Shown: piece after piece, positions 24,383-31,987 of the stretch
How the letters are laid out: every line of letters begins with the position of its first letter
Numbering within the stretch: position 1 is the first letter of the stretch
Source: Hyphomicrobiales bacterium
Lineage (GTDB): Bacteria; Pseudomonadota; Alphaproteobacteria; Rhizobiales; Rhizobiaceae
Direction: 5' to 3'
DNA: 64,000 bases
NCBI GenBank assembly: GCA_900467185.1
Contig: UBPA01000002.1
Coordinates: 62,001-126,000, forward strand
Notes under the pieces: model-generated
Seen by the model: the letters and a program-made list of their open reading frames with translations, nothing else
Told to the model about the DNA's origin: nothing
The model's database searches: none
Position numbers and translations under genes: made by a program

Positions 24383-25472
24383 CACCCGCGAAGGTGCCGC
24401 GAATTTCGATCCCGCGAGCCTGCAGCAATGGTGGCCGAAGCCGAGCCGTCCGCGCCCGATCGTCATTTTCGGCGCGGGCAGCATCGTCAGTGATGCACAT
24501 TTTCCCGCCTACAGGAAAGCCGCTTTCCCTGTGGCGGGGCTCTACGACCCGGATCGGGAGAAGGCGCACGCAACGGCGGCGCGCTGGGGTGTCGAGGCCT
24601 ATGCGTCCATGGAGGACGCCGCGGCGGTCGACGGCGCGATCTTCGATCTGGCGACGCCGCCGGCCGCGCATGCCCGAATTCTCGGGGCGATTCCGGAGGG
24701 TTCCTACGCTCTCATCCAGAAGCCGATGGGTGCCGATCTCGATGCGGCGACCGAGATCCTCAAGCTCTGCCGAAAGCGCAAGCTCCACGCCGCCGTGAAC
24801 TTCCAGCTCCGCTTTGCGCCGATGATGCTGGCGCTCACGGATGGCATCCGGCGCGGGCTGCTTGGCGATGTCGTGGATTTGGATGCCCATCTGGCAGTTG
24901 CCACGCCCTGGGGGCTGTGGCCTTTCCTCAAAGGACTGCCGCGCATCGAGATCGCGATGCACTCGATCCACTATCTCGACCTCGTCCGCAGTCTGCTGGG
25001 TGAGCCGCAAGGCGTTCATGCAAAGACCATCGGACACCCCAACCACGATGTCGCGCAGACCCGAACGAGTGCGATCCTCGATTATGGCGACAGCGTGCGC
25101 TGTGCGCTGTCGATCAATCACGACCATGATTTCGGCCGAAAATTCCAGGCCTGCGAATTCCGAATCTGCGGCACCAAAGGGGCGGCCTACGTGAAGCTCG
25201 GGGTCAATCTCGACTATCCCAAGGGTGAGCCGGACGAGCTGTGGATCCACCCCGAAGGCGGCGATGGCTGGGTCGAGATTCCGCTCGAAGGCACGTGGTT
25301 TCCCGACGCCTTCATCGGCCGCATGGCGAACCTTCAGCGCTTTGCGAGCGGCGAGGACGAGACGCTCGTCGGCACCGTGGACGACGCCTGGCGAACCATG
25401 GCCCTGGTCGAAGCCGCCTATCAATCCAGCGCCCAGCCCGCGACGCCGGTGCGCGCGCTGCCGGAGACATGA
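24375..25472 (+). CDS. Gfo/Idh/MocA family oxidoreductase
   Basis: This 365-residue protein has an N-terminal Rossmann fold (IVIFGAGSIVSDAHFP) and the family catalytic Lys in LIQKPMGADLD (Lys116; QKP where EKP is usual). An HSIHYLDLVRSLLG helix carries the His often used in catalysis. It is a plausible NAD(P)-dependent dehydrogenase of the sugar or sugar acid taken up by this operon, possibly the first oxidation step, because no separate fucose or rhamnose dehydrogenase is evident. It is tightly packed between the mutarotase and MaoC genes. Confidence 0.86.
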   Translation: MTDTREGAANFDPASLQQWWPKPSRPRPIVIFGAGSIVSDAHFPAYRKAAFPVAGLYDPDREKAHATAARWGVEAYASMEDAAAVDGAIFDLATPPAAHARILGAIPEGSYALIQKPMGADLDAATEILKLCRKRKLHAAVNFQLRFAPMMLALTDGIRRGLLGDVVDLDAHLAVATPWGLWPFLKGLPRIEIAMHSIHYLDLVRSLLGEPQGVHAKTIGHPNHDVAQTRTSAILDYGDSVRCALSINHDHDFGRKFQACEFRICGTKGAAYVKLGVNLDYPKGEPDELWIHPEGGDGWVEIPLEGTWFPDAFIGRMANLQRFASGEDETLVGTVDDAWRTMALVEAAYQSSAQPATPVRALPET

Positions 25473-25473
25473 G

Positions 25474-25923
25474 ATGATCGAGCAGACGCTCTATTTCGAA
25501 GACTACGAGCTTGGCCACCAGCGGCTGACGACGGGACGAACCATGACGGAGACGGATTTCGTCGTCCATGCAGGCCATACCGGCGACTTCTTTCCGCATC
25601 ATATGGATAGCGAATTCGCACGGACCCTGCCCGGCGGGCAACGCATCGCGCATGGCACCATGATCTTCTCGATCGGCATCGGAATGACCGCATCGCTTAT
25701 CAATCCTGTCGCCTTTTCCTACGGTTACGATAGGTTGAGATTCGTGCGCCCGGTTCATATCGGCGATACGATCAGGACGCGGGTGACGATCTCCGCCAGG
25801 GAGGACGATCCCAAGCGCGCCGACAGGGGCCGGGTGATCGAGCGATGCGAGGTGCTGAACCAGCGAGACGAGGTCGTGCTGGCGGCAGACCACATTCTGC
25901 TCGTCGAACGAAAACAGAAGTGA
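25474..25923 (+). CDS. MaoC family dehydratase
   Basis: This 149-residue hot-dog protein has a canonical hydratase motif: Gly37-Asp38-F-F-P-His42-H-M-Asp45, with Asp38/His42 as the expected catalytic pair. It shares [11 protein letters not shown] and HIGDTI with the longer MaoC-like protein at 9049. ATG 25474 follows the preceding stop by 1 bp. A CoA-ester hydratase is unexpected in a nonphosphorylative sugar pathway, so it may process a side product or a non-CoA hydroxy acid. Confidence 0.83.
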   Translation: MIEQTLYFEDYELGHQRLTTGRTMTETDFVVHAGHTGDFFPHHMDSEFARTLPGGQRIAHGTMIFSIGIGMTASLINPVAFSYGYDRLRFVRPVHIGDTIRTRVTISAREDDPKRADRGRVIERCEVLNQRDEVVLAADHILLVERKQK

Positions 25924-25933
25924 GGACGAAACC

Positions 25934-26668
25934 ATGACGACGACAATGACGGGCAGGACGGTGCTGATCACCGCGGCGGCCCAGGGGATCGGGCGCGCGA
26001 CCGCTCTCGCCTTTGCCAAGGCGGGTGCCACGGTGCACGCGACCGACATCAACCTCGACATTCTCTCCGAAATCGCCGGCGAGCCTGGCATCCTGACGCA
26101 CAAGCTCGATGTGCTCGACGACGCTGCCGTGAAGGCGTTGGTCGAGGAGGTCGGTGCGGTGGACGTGCTCTTCAACTGCGCGGGCGTCGTCCATTCCGGC
26201 TCGATCCTCGAAATGGCCGACAAGGACCTGGACTTCGCTTTCGACCTCAACGTCAAGGCGATGATCCGCACCATCCGTGCGGTGCTGCCCGGCATGATCG
26301 ATCGCAAGGACGGCGCCATCATCAACATGGCCTCCGTCGCTTCCAGCATCAAGGGCGTGCCGAACCGCTTCGCCTATGGCACGACCAAGGCTGCCGTCAT
26401 CGGCCTCACCAAGGCGGTCGCCGCCGATTATGTCGCCGCCGGCATCCGGTGCAACGCGATTTGCCCCGGCACGGTCGAGAGCCCCTCGCTCGAGGGGCGC
26501 ATGCGCGCCCAGGGCGACTACGAGACGGCGCGTGCCGCCTTCATCGCCCGCCAGCCGATGGGCCGGCTGGGAACGGCGGAAGAAATCGCCGATCTCGCCG
26601 TCCATCTCGCCGGCGCCACCTATACCACGGGCCAGGCCTATGCCATCGACGGCGGCTGGTCGATCTGA
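25934..26668 (+). CDS. SDR oxidoreductase, probable 2-keto-3-deoxy-L-fuconate/rhamnonate dehydrogenase
   Basis: This 244-residue classical short-chain dehydrogenase has the nucleotide loop TAAAQGIG, Asp38 (HATDIN) favouring NAD, an NCAG motif at about 81, and the Ser134-Tyr148-x3-Lys152 catalytic set (YGTTK). It resembles the group of bacterial 2-keto-3-deoxy-L-fuconate dehydrogenases and human BDH2. Its position immediately before an FAH-family hydrolase and fuconate dehydratase supports oxidation of the 2-keto-3-deoxy acid to the 2,4-diketo acid. Confidence 0.84.
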   Translation: MTTTMTGRTVLITAAAQGIGRATALAFAKAGATVHATDINLDILSEIAGEPGILTHKLDVLDDAAVKALVEEVGAVDVLFNCAGVVHSGSILEMADKDLDFAFDLNVKAMIRTIRAVLPGMIDRKDGAIINMASVASSIKGVPNRFAYGTTKAAVIGLTKAVAADYVAAGIRCNAICPGTVESPSLEGRMRAQGDYETARAAFIARQPMGRLGTAEEIADLAVHLAGATYTTGQAYAIDGGWSI

Positions 26669-26709
26669 CCGACCGCTCGCCTCTTCACTGAAACCGCAAG
26701 GATACTGCC

Positions 26710-27555
26710 ATGAAATTCGTTCGTTACGGTGCTGAGGGCGCCGAGAAGCCCGGTCTGGTCGACGCGACCGGTGCCATTCGCGACCTTTCCGGTCACATCT
26801 CCGATCTCTCCGGCGCGTCCATAGAACCGGAAGCACTGGCTAAACTCAGCGCCGTCGATCCGGCAACGCTGCCGCTGGTCTCCGCAGACGAGCGCCTCGG
26901 CGCCTGCGTTGCCGGCACCGGAAAATTCATCTGCATCGGCCTCAATTACTCCGACCACGCCGCGGAAACGGGTGCGACCGTGCCGCCGGAGCCGATCATC
27001 TTCATGAAAGCGACTTCGGCCATCTCGGGCCCCAACGACGATCTTCTCATCCCGCGCGGCTCGGAAAAGACCGACTGGGAGGTCGAACTCGGCATCGTCA
27101 TCGGCCGCAAGGCGAAATATGTCAGCGAGGCCGAAGCGCTCGATTATGTCGCCGGCTATTGCACGATCCACGACGTCAGCGAACGCGCCTTCCAGACCGA
27201 GCGCTCGGGCCAGTGGACCAAGGGCAAGTCCTGCGACACGTTCGGGCCGACCGGTCCGTGGCTGGTGACGAAGGACGAGGTTCCCGATCCGCAGAACCTG
27301 CGCCTCTGGTTGAAGGTCAACGGCGAGACCATGCAGGACGGCACCACCAAGACCATGGTCTACGGCGCGGCCTATCTCGTTTCCTACCTCTCGCAGTTCA
27401 TGTCGCTGCAGCCCGGCGACATCATCTCCACGGGCACGCCTCCGGGTGTCGGCATGGGCATGAAGCCGCCGCGCTATCTCAAGCCCGGCGACGTCATCGA
27501 ACTGGGGATCGACGGTCTCGGTTCGCAGCGCCAGACCGCCCGCGCCGACGCCTGA
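26710..27555 (+). CDS. FAH-family hydrolase, probable 2,4-diketo-3-deoxy-L-fuconate/rhamnonate hydrolase
   Basis: This 281-residue fumarylacetoacetate-hydrolase-family protein has the usual metal-binding acidic residues (DWEVELGIVIG and CTIHDVSER) and the FICIGLNYSDHAAETG and STGTPPGVGMG loops. In nonphosphorylative L-fucose/L-rhamnose breakdown this enzyme cleaves the 2,4-diketo acid to pyruvate and L-lactate. It lies between the SDR and the fuconate dehydratase, 41 bp after the SDR stop, giving a consistent last-step assignment. Confidence 0.86.
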   Translation: MKFVRYGAEGAEKPGLVDATGAIRDLSGHISDLSGASIEPEALAKLSAVDPATLPLVSADERLGACVAGTGKFICIGLNYSDHAAETGATVPPEPIIFMKATSAISGPNDDLLIPRGSEKTDWEVELGIVIGRKAKYVSEAEALDYVAGYCTIHDVSERAFQTERSGQWTKGKSCDTFGPTGPWLVTKDEVPDPQNLRLWLKVNGETMQDGTTKTMVYGAAYLVSYLSQFMSLQPGDIISTGTPPGVGMGMKPPRYLKPGDVIELGIDGLGSQRQTARADA

Positions 27556-27584
27556 ATTTCATCGCCTCTCTCTCCGGAGCCCCC

Positions 27585-28862
27585 ATGACCCGCATTACAG
27601 ATCTGCGCGTGTTCGACCTGCGCTTTCCGACGTCCCAGAGCCTTGATGGCTCGGATGCCATGAATCCCGATCCGGATTATTCGGCAGCCTATGTCATTCT
27701 CGACACGGACACGCCCGGTCTTGCGGGTCATGGCCTGACATTCACCATCGGTCGCGGCAACGAGATTTGCTGCATGGCCATCCAGGCGATGCGGCATCTC
27801 GTCGTGGGCACGGAGCTTTCCACGGTGCTGGAAAACCCGGGCCGCTACTGGCGGCACCTCACAAGCGACAGCCAGCTGCGCTGGATCGGGCCGGAAAAGG
27901 GCGCGATGCATCTGGCGACCGGCGCGGTCGTCAACGCCGTATGGGACTTGCTCGCCAAACAGGCGGGCAAGCCGGTCTGGCAGATGGTCAGCGAGATGTC
28001 GCCCGAGCAGATCGCCGATATCGTCGATTATCGCTACCTGACCGACGTGCTGACCCGCGACGAGGCGATCGACATTCTGAAGCGCGCCGAGCCCGGCAAG
28101 GCCGAGCGCATGGCGTTGCTGCGGGCCGAGGGCTACACCTGCTACACCACGTCGGCCGGCTGGCTCGGCTATGACGACGACAAGCTGCGCCGGCTCTGCC
28201 AGGAGGCGATCGACGAGGGGTTCAACCACGTCAAGATGAAGGTCGGGCGCGATCTCGAAGACGATATCCGACGCCTGACGATCGCCCGCGAGGTCATCGG
28301 CCCCGATCGCTATTTGATGATCGACGCCAATCAGGTCTGGGAAGTCGGCGAAGCCATCGACTGGGTCAAACAGCTCGCTTTCTGCAAGCCCTTCTTCATC
28401 GAGGAGCCGACGAGCCCGGATGACGTCGCCGGCCACCGCAAGATCCGCCAGGCGATTGCCCCCGTGAAGGTCGCCACCGGCGAGATGTGCCAGAACCGCA
28501 TCATGTTCAAGCAGTTCATCGCCGAAGGCGCGATCGATATCGTGCAGATCGACAGCTGCCGCATGGGCGGGCTGAACGAGGTTTTGGCCGTGCTTCTCGT
28601 CGCCGCGAAGTACCAGCTGCCGGTCTGGCCGCATGCCGGCGGCGTCGGTCTCTGCGAATATGTGCAGCATCTCTCGATGATCGACTACGTCGCCGTTTCC
28701 GGCACGAAGACGGATCGTGTCATCGAATATGTCGACCATCTGCACGAGCATTTCCTTGAGCCCTGCGTGATCGAGAACGCGGCCTATATGCCGCCGACCC
28801 GTCCGGGATTCTCGATCGAGATGAAGGCGCAGTCGATCGCGGATTATACCTTCAAGGGCTGA
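27585..28862 (+). CDS. L-fuconate dehydratase-like enolase-superfamily enzyme
   Basis: This 425-residue protein has the layout of L-fuconate dehydratase and human ENOSF1: Lys217-x-Lys219 (VKMKVG), metal ligands Asp247 (MIDANQVW), Glu273 (FIEEPTSPDD) and Glu300 (ATGEMCQNR), and the Asp323 (IVQIDSCRMGG) / His350 (WPHAGGVGLCE) dyad. The N-terminal DLRFPTSQSLDGSDAMNPDPD block is typical of the family. It removes water from the L-fuconate-type acid to make the 2-keto-3-deoxy acid. It is the last gene of the operon and is followed by a strong terminator. Confidence 0.92.
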   Translation: MTRITDLRVFDLRFPTSQSLDGSDAMNPDPDYSAAYVILDTDTPGLAGHGLTFTIGRGNEICCMAIQAMRHLVVGTELSTVLENPGRYWRHLTSDSQLRWIGPEKGAMHLATGAVVNAVWDLLAKQAGKPVWQMVSEMSPEQIADIVDYRYLTDVLTRDEAIDILKRAEPGKAERMALLRAEGYTCYTTSAGWLGYDDDKLRRLCQEAIDEGFNHVKMKVGRDLEDDIRRLTIAREVIGPDRYLMIDANQVWEVGEAIDWVKQLAFCKPFFIEEPTSPDDVAGHRKIRQAIAPVKVATGEMCQNRIMFKQFIAEGAIDIVQIDSCRMGGLNEVLAVLLVAAKYQLPVWPHAGGVGLCEYVQHLSMIDYVAVSGTKTDRVIEYVDHLHEHFLEPCVIENAAYMPPTRPGFSIEMKAQSIADYTFKG

Positions 28863-28889
28863 GACGAGCCCGATGGATTGCCGAGTTTC

Positions 28890-28925
28890 ACGAAAGCCGG
28901 GCTGTTCGCAGTCCGGCTTTTTCGT
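28890..28925 (+). terminator. Intrinsic terminator of the fucose-type operon
   Basis: ACGAAAGCCGG...CT (28890-28903) pairs with AG.CCGGCTTTTTCGT (28910-28925) around a GTTCGC loop, with one mismatch and a T-run within the second arm. It lies 28 nt after the dehydratase stop. Confidence 0.8.
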
Positions 28926-28953
28926 GTCCGGAGGTAAGGCCGGCACTTACATC

Positions 28954-28982
28954 TTGACCAAGCGCGACTATTCTTTCATAAC
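28954..28982 (+). promoter_or_regulatory. Probable promoter of the first TRAP operon
   Basis: TTGACC (28954-28959) and CATAAC (28977-28982) are separated by 17 bp. The shared 12-bp motif lies just downstream at 28990-29001, near the expected transcript start. Confidence 0.45.
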
Positions 28983-28989
28983 AGATCTA

Positions 28990-29001
28990 TTCGTATATGA
29001 A
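28990..29001. promoter_or_regulatory. Candidate IclR operator TTCGTATATGAA before TRAP operon
   Basis: This 12-bp sequence matches TTTGTATATGAA at 18537 in 11 of 12 bases and the reverse complement of the site at 18471 with one extra base. It lies 38 bp before the DctP start. Confidence 0.55.
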
Positions 29002-29038
29002 TGATGCCAGGGGAGGAGCCCGGGCAGTGGAGGGTCTC

Positions 29039-30013
29039 ATGAAGAGCATGCTCGTCGCGTCCGCACTGGCGGCGCTGTCCTTTTGTGGTGTGGCGCAGGC
29101 GCAGGATTACAGCCTGCGGTTCTCCACTTCGCAGGTCAATCCGAACGAACCGATCGTCAAGGCGATGAAGCTCTATGCCGAGCGCGTCGGCGAGCGTTCC
29201 GGTGGCCGCATTGCCATCACCGTGATGACGGGCGACCAGCTGGGTGCGCAGAAGAAGGTCAACGAGATGGTCATGAGCGGCGCCAGCCTGCTCAGCGCCA
29301 CGGATTATGGTCAGCTCGGGCAATTCGAGCCGGATATGTCGATCCTCGCCGGCCCCTACGTTTACCCAAGCATCGAGGCGAGCGACAAACTGTTTGCCTC
29401 CGACGTCTTCAAGGAGCTATCGGCGAAGCTCGAGGCCAAAGGCCTCAAGATCATCATGCCGAATGGCCTGTTCGGCTACCGGCACATTATTGCCAACAAG
29501 GCGGTCCGCACCCCCGCCGATCTCGCCGGCGTCACCGTGCGCGTTCCCTCTTCGCCGATCATGATGGCGACGTTTGCCACCTACGGTGCCCGCCCGACGG
29601 AGCTTCCCTGGGGCGACGTCTACAATGCGCTGCAGACGGGCGTGGTCGATGCTGCGGAAGGGCCGTTCGGCTCCATCGCCGGCTCGAAGCTGAACGAGAC
29701 GCGCAAGGTCATCTCCAAGACCGGCCATCAGGTCATGTTCACGGCCTGGGTCGCCTCGGCCAGCTTCTACAACAGCCTGCCGGAAGACCTGCAGAAGGTG
29801 CTGACGGAAGAAGGCCAGAAGATCGCCGTCGACCTGACGAAAATGACGATCGAGACCGACGACGGCTATGCCAAGCAGCTGGCCGACAGCGGTGTCGAGA
29901 TCGTTTCGGACGTGGACGTCCCTGCCTTCATCGAGGCCTCGAAATCCGCCTATGGCAAGGTGCCGAACCTGACGCCGGGCATGTTCGAGCGCATTCAGGC
30001 CACCATGCAGTAA
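29039..30013 (+). CDS. TRAP transporter substrate-binding protein (DctP family)
   Basis: This 324-residue periplasmic protein has a signal peptide of about 22 residues (cleavage near AQAQDY). It has the DctP-family core: GGRIAITVMTGDQLGAQKKVNEMVMSG-type segments, GVTVRVPSSPI with the ligand-contacting Arg, and the ELPWGDVYNALQTGVVDAAEG block. ATG 29039 has GGAGGG upstream. It is followed by DctQ and DctM genes. The location beside a sugar-acid cluster and the shared operator suggest a sugar acid or keto-acid ligand. Confidence 0.9.
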   Translation: MKSMLVASALAALSFCGVAQAQDYSLRFSTSQVNPNEPIVKAMKLYAERVGERSGGRIAITVMTGDQLGAQKKVNEMVMSGASLLSATDYGQLGQFEPDMSILAGPYVYPSIEASDKLFASDVFKELSAKLEAKGLKIIMPNGLFGYRHIIANKAVRTPADLAGVTVRVPSSPIMMATFATYGARPTELPWGDVYNALQTGVVDAAEGPFGSIAGSKLNETRKVISKTGHQVMFTAWVASASFYNSLPEDLQKVLTEEGQKIAVDLTKMTIETDDGYAKQLADSGVEIVSDVDVPAFIEASKSAYGKVPNLTPGMFERIQATMQ

Positions 30014-30020
30014 GGGCGAG

Positions 30021-30045
30021 GGCCCGGCCGGGCACAGGCCGGGCC
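30021..30045 (+). promoter_or_regulatory. 9-bp stem-loop after dctP-type gene
   Basis: GGCCCGGCC (30021-30029) pairs with GGCCGGGCC (30037-30045) across a 7-nt loop, 7 nt after the stop and inside the TRAP operon. It is probably an attenuator or mRNA stabiliser favouring the binding protein. Confidence 0.6.
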
Positions 30046-30066
30046 TTCCCCCTCCCGGGAGCTTTC

Positions 30067-30579
30067 ATGGACATTCCTGACCAAACCTCGACCGAGCCGC
30101 CGCTCTGGAGCCTTCGCCGTCTCGATGAGGCCGTGGGCGTCCTTGCCCTGCTGGTCATCGTCGTCTCCATCCTCTGGGGCATCGTCAGCCGCTACATTTT
30201 TCCGCAGCCGGCAGCCTGGACCTACGAGCTTGCAATACTCGCCTTCTCCTACCTCGTCTTCTTCGGAGCGGTTGCCGGCGTGCGTCTCGGCACCCATGCC
30301 GCCATCGACGTCTTGGTCGGTGCGCTGCCGGAGCGCTGGCAGGACGGGGTCCGCTGGTTCAACTACGCGCTTCTGACCGCCTTCTTCGTCCTGATGACCG
30401 GCCTCTTCGTCTGGCAGGCCTGGACCTCGCGCAATGTGCACACCATCGCGCTCGACCTGTCCCGCAGCATTGCCTATGCGCCGCTGGCCATCGCCTCCGC
30501 CGGCATGCTGGTGCAGCACCTCCTCGTCGAGAGGCCCTGGCGCCCGCGCACGCATCGCATCGTGGATTCGATCATATGA
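30067..30579 (+). CDS. TRAP transporter small permease (DctQ family)
   Basis: This 170-residue membrane protein has four hydrophobic segments (starting at about residues 25, 55, 95 and 138) and the DctQ-type segments IVSRYIFPQPAAWTYELAI and VRLGTHAAIDVL. It is the small membrane subunit of the TRAP carrier. Its stop overlaps the DctM start by 4 nt. Confidence 0.87.
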   Translation: MDIPDQTSTEPPLWSLRRLDEAVGVLALLVIVVSILWGIVSRYIFPQPAAWTYELAILAFSYLVFFGAVAGVRLGTHAAIDVLVGALPERWQDGVRWFNYALLTAFFVLMTGLFVWQAWTSRNVHTIALDLSRSIAYAPLAIASAGMLVQHLLVERPWRPRTHRIVDSII

Positions 30580-31889
30580 CATTCTTCCACTTGGCCGGCC
30601 CATCGCTCGTCGTCGTTCTCCTGTTCCTGTTGTCGACGCCGATCACCTGGGCGCTGGCAATCGGCGCACTGACCTTCTTCTTCCTGAACATGGCTATGAT
30701 TCCCCTGTCCAATTTCGCGCAGGAAATGGCGGAAGGCAGTCAGTCCGTGTCCCTGCTGGCGCTGCCGCTCTTCGTGCTGGCAGGCTGCATCATGAACGCG
30801 TCGGGCATCACGCGGCGGCTTCTGACGCTCGCCGACGTGCTGGTCGGGCACATGACCGGCGCGCTCGCACAGATGTGCACCGTGCTCGCCACGCTGCTCG
30901 GCGGCCTGACCGCGTCGGCCAACGCGGATGCGGCGATGCTGGCAAAGACGCTCGGCATCCAGATGGCCGAGCGTGGCTACAGCCGGGCCTTTGCTGCCGT
31001 CATCACGTCGTCCGCCGCGATCATCACCAGCCTCATCCCGCCGTCGATCGGCCTCATCGTCTACGGCTTCCTCGCGGAAACATCGATCGGGCGGCTGTTT
31101 GCGGCCGGCGTCATCCCCGGTCTCGTGCTCGCGCTCGGCCTGATGATCACGACGCATTTCATCGCCCGCAAGCGCGGCTATCGCTCGCTTCGCGACAAGC
31201 GCGCCACCGGCGCGGAAATGCGCACGGCCCTCATCGATGGGCTGTGGGCACTCTCCATTCCCGTCGTCATCTTCGTGGGCACGCGTTACGGCTTGTTCAC
31301 GACGACGGAAGCCGGCGCCGTGGTCGTCGTCTATGTCCTGTTCGTCGCGATCTTCGGCTACCGCGAGTTCACCGTGCGTCAGATCCCCGAGGTGCTGGCG
31401 GAGGCCGTGCGGGATTCCGCCGTCGTCATGGTGATGATCTGCGCGGCTGCCGCCTTCGGCTTCTACCTCGCCTGGGAGCAGGTGCCGCAGGCGATGTCGG
31501 GCTGGCTCGGCGGTGCCACCAGCAATCCGCTCGTCATGCTGCTCCTCATCAATCTCATGCTGCTCGTCATCGGCACGGCGATCGAGGGCTCGGCGGCGCT
31601 CATCATTCTGACGCCGATGCTCATCCCGATCATCGACGGCGTCCATATCGACCGCGTCCATTTCGGCATCATCTTCATCACCAACTTGACCATTGCCGGC
31701 ATCACCCCGCCCGTTGGCGGGCTGATGTATATTTCGTCCATGGTGATGAAGGTGCCGATGATGGCCTATGCGCGGGAGGTTTTGCCGTACCTCGCCATGA
31801 TGATGGTGTTGCTCGGCGTGCTCAGCCTCTTCCCGCAGCTCTCGCTCTGGCTGCCGAACCTCATCTACGGAACCGCCGCCGTTCAATAG
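30576..31889 (+). CDS. TRAP transporter large permease (DctM family)
   Basis: This 437-residue integral membrane protein is of typical DctM length. It has the conserved family segments ASGITRRLLTLADVLVGHMTG, GGLTASANADAAMLAK and SLIPPSIGLIVYGFLAETSIG, and a C-terminal half repeating the fold (ITPPVGGLMYISSMV). It is the sodium-coupled transport channel of the system. It ends 98 bp before the convergent chemoreceptor gene. Confidence 0.9.
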   Translation: MTFFHLAGPSLVVVLLFLLSTPITWALAIGALTFFFLNMAMIPLSNFAQEMAEGSQSVSLLALPLFVLAGCIMNASGITRRLLTLADVLVGHMTGALAQMCTVLATLLGGLTASANADAAMLAKTLGIQMAERGYSRAFAAVITSSAAIITSLIPPSIGLIVYGFLAETSIGRLFAAGVIPGLVLALGLMITTHFIARKRGYRSLRDKRATGAEMRTALIDGLWALSIPVVIFVGTRYGLFTTTEAGAVVVVYVLFVAIFGYREFTVRQIPEVLAEAVRDSAVVMVMICAAAAFGFYLAWEQVPQAMSGWLGGATSNPLVMLLLINLMLLVIGTAIEGSAALIILTPMLIPIIDGVHIDRVHFGIIFITNLTIAGITPPVGGLMYISSMVMKVPMMAYAREVLPYLAMMMVLLGVLSLFPQLSLWLPNLIYGTAAVQ

Positions 31890-31943
31890 CGTCCCTTCCG
31901 CCACGACAGCGCCGGAGCCGGCAGCGTCCCCTCAAGCATGCGA

Positions 31944-31961
31944 CAGCCCTGATCCGGGCTG
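31944..31961. terminator. Weak hairpin between convergent TRAP and chemoreceptor genes
   Basis: CAGCCC (31944-31949) and GGGCTG (31956-31961) form a 6-bp stem in the 98-bp convergent gap. There is no T-run, so this is only a possible bidirectional terminator. Confidence 0.35.
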
Positions 31962-31987
31962 CCGCCGTCCATTCCGGCCCCCAAACC

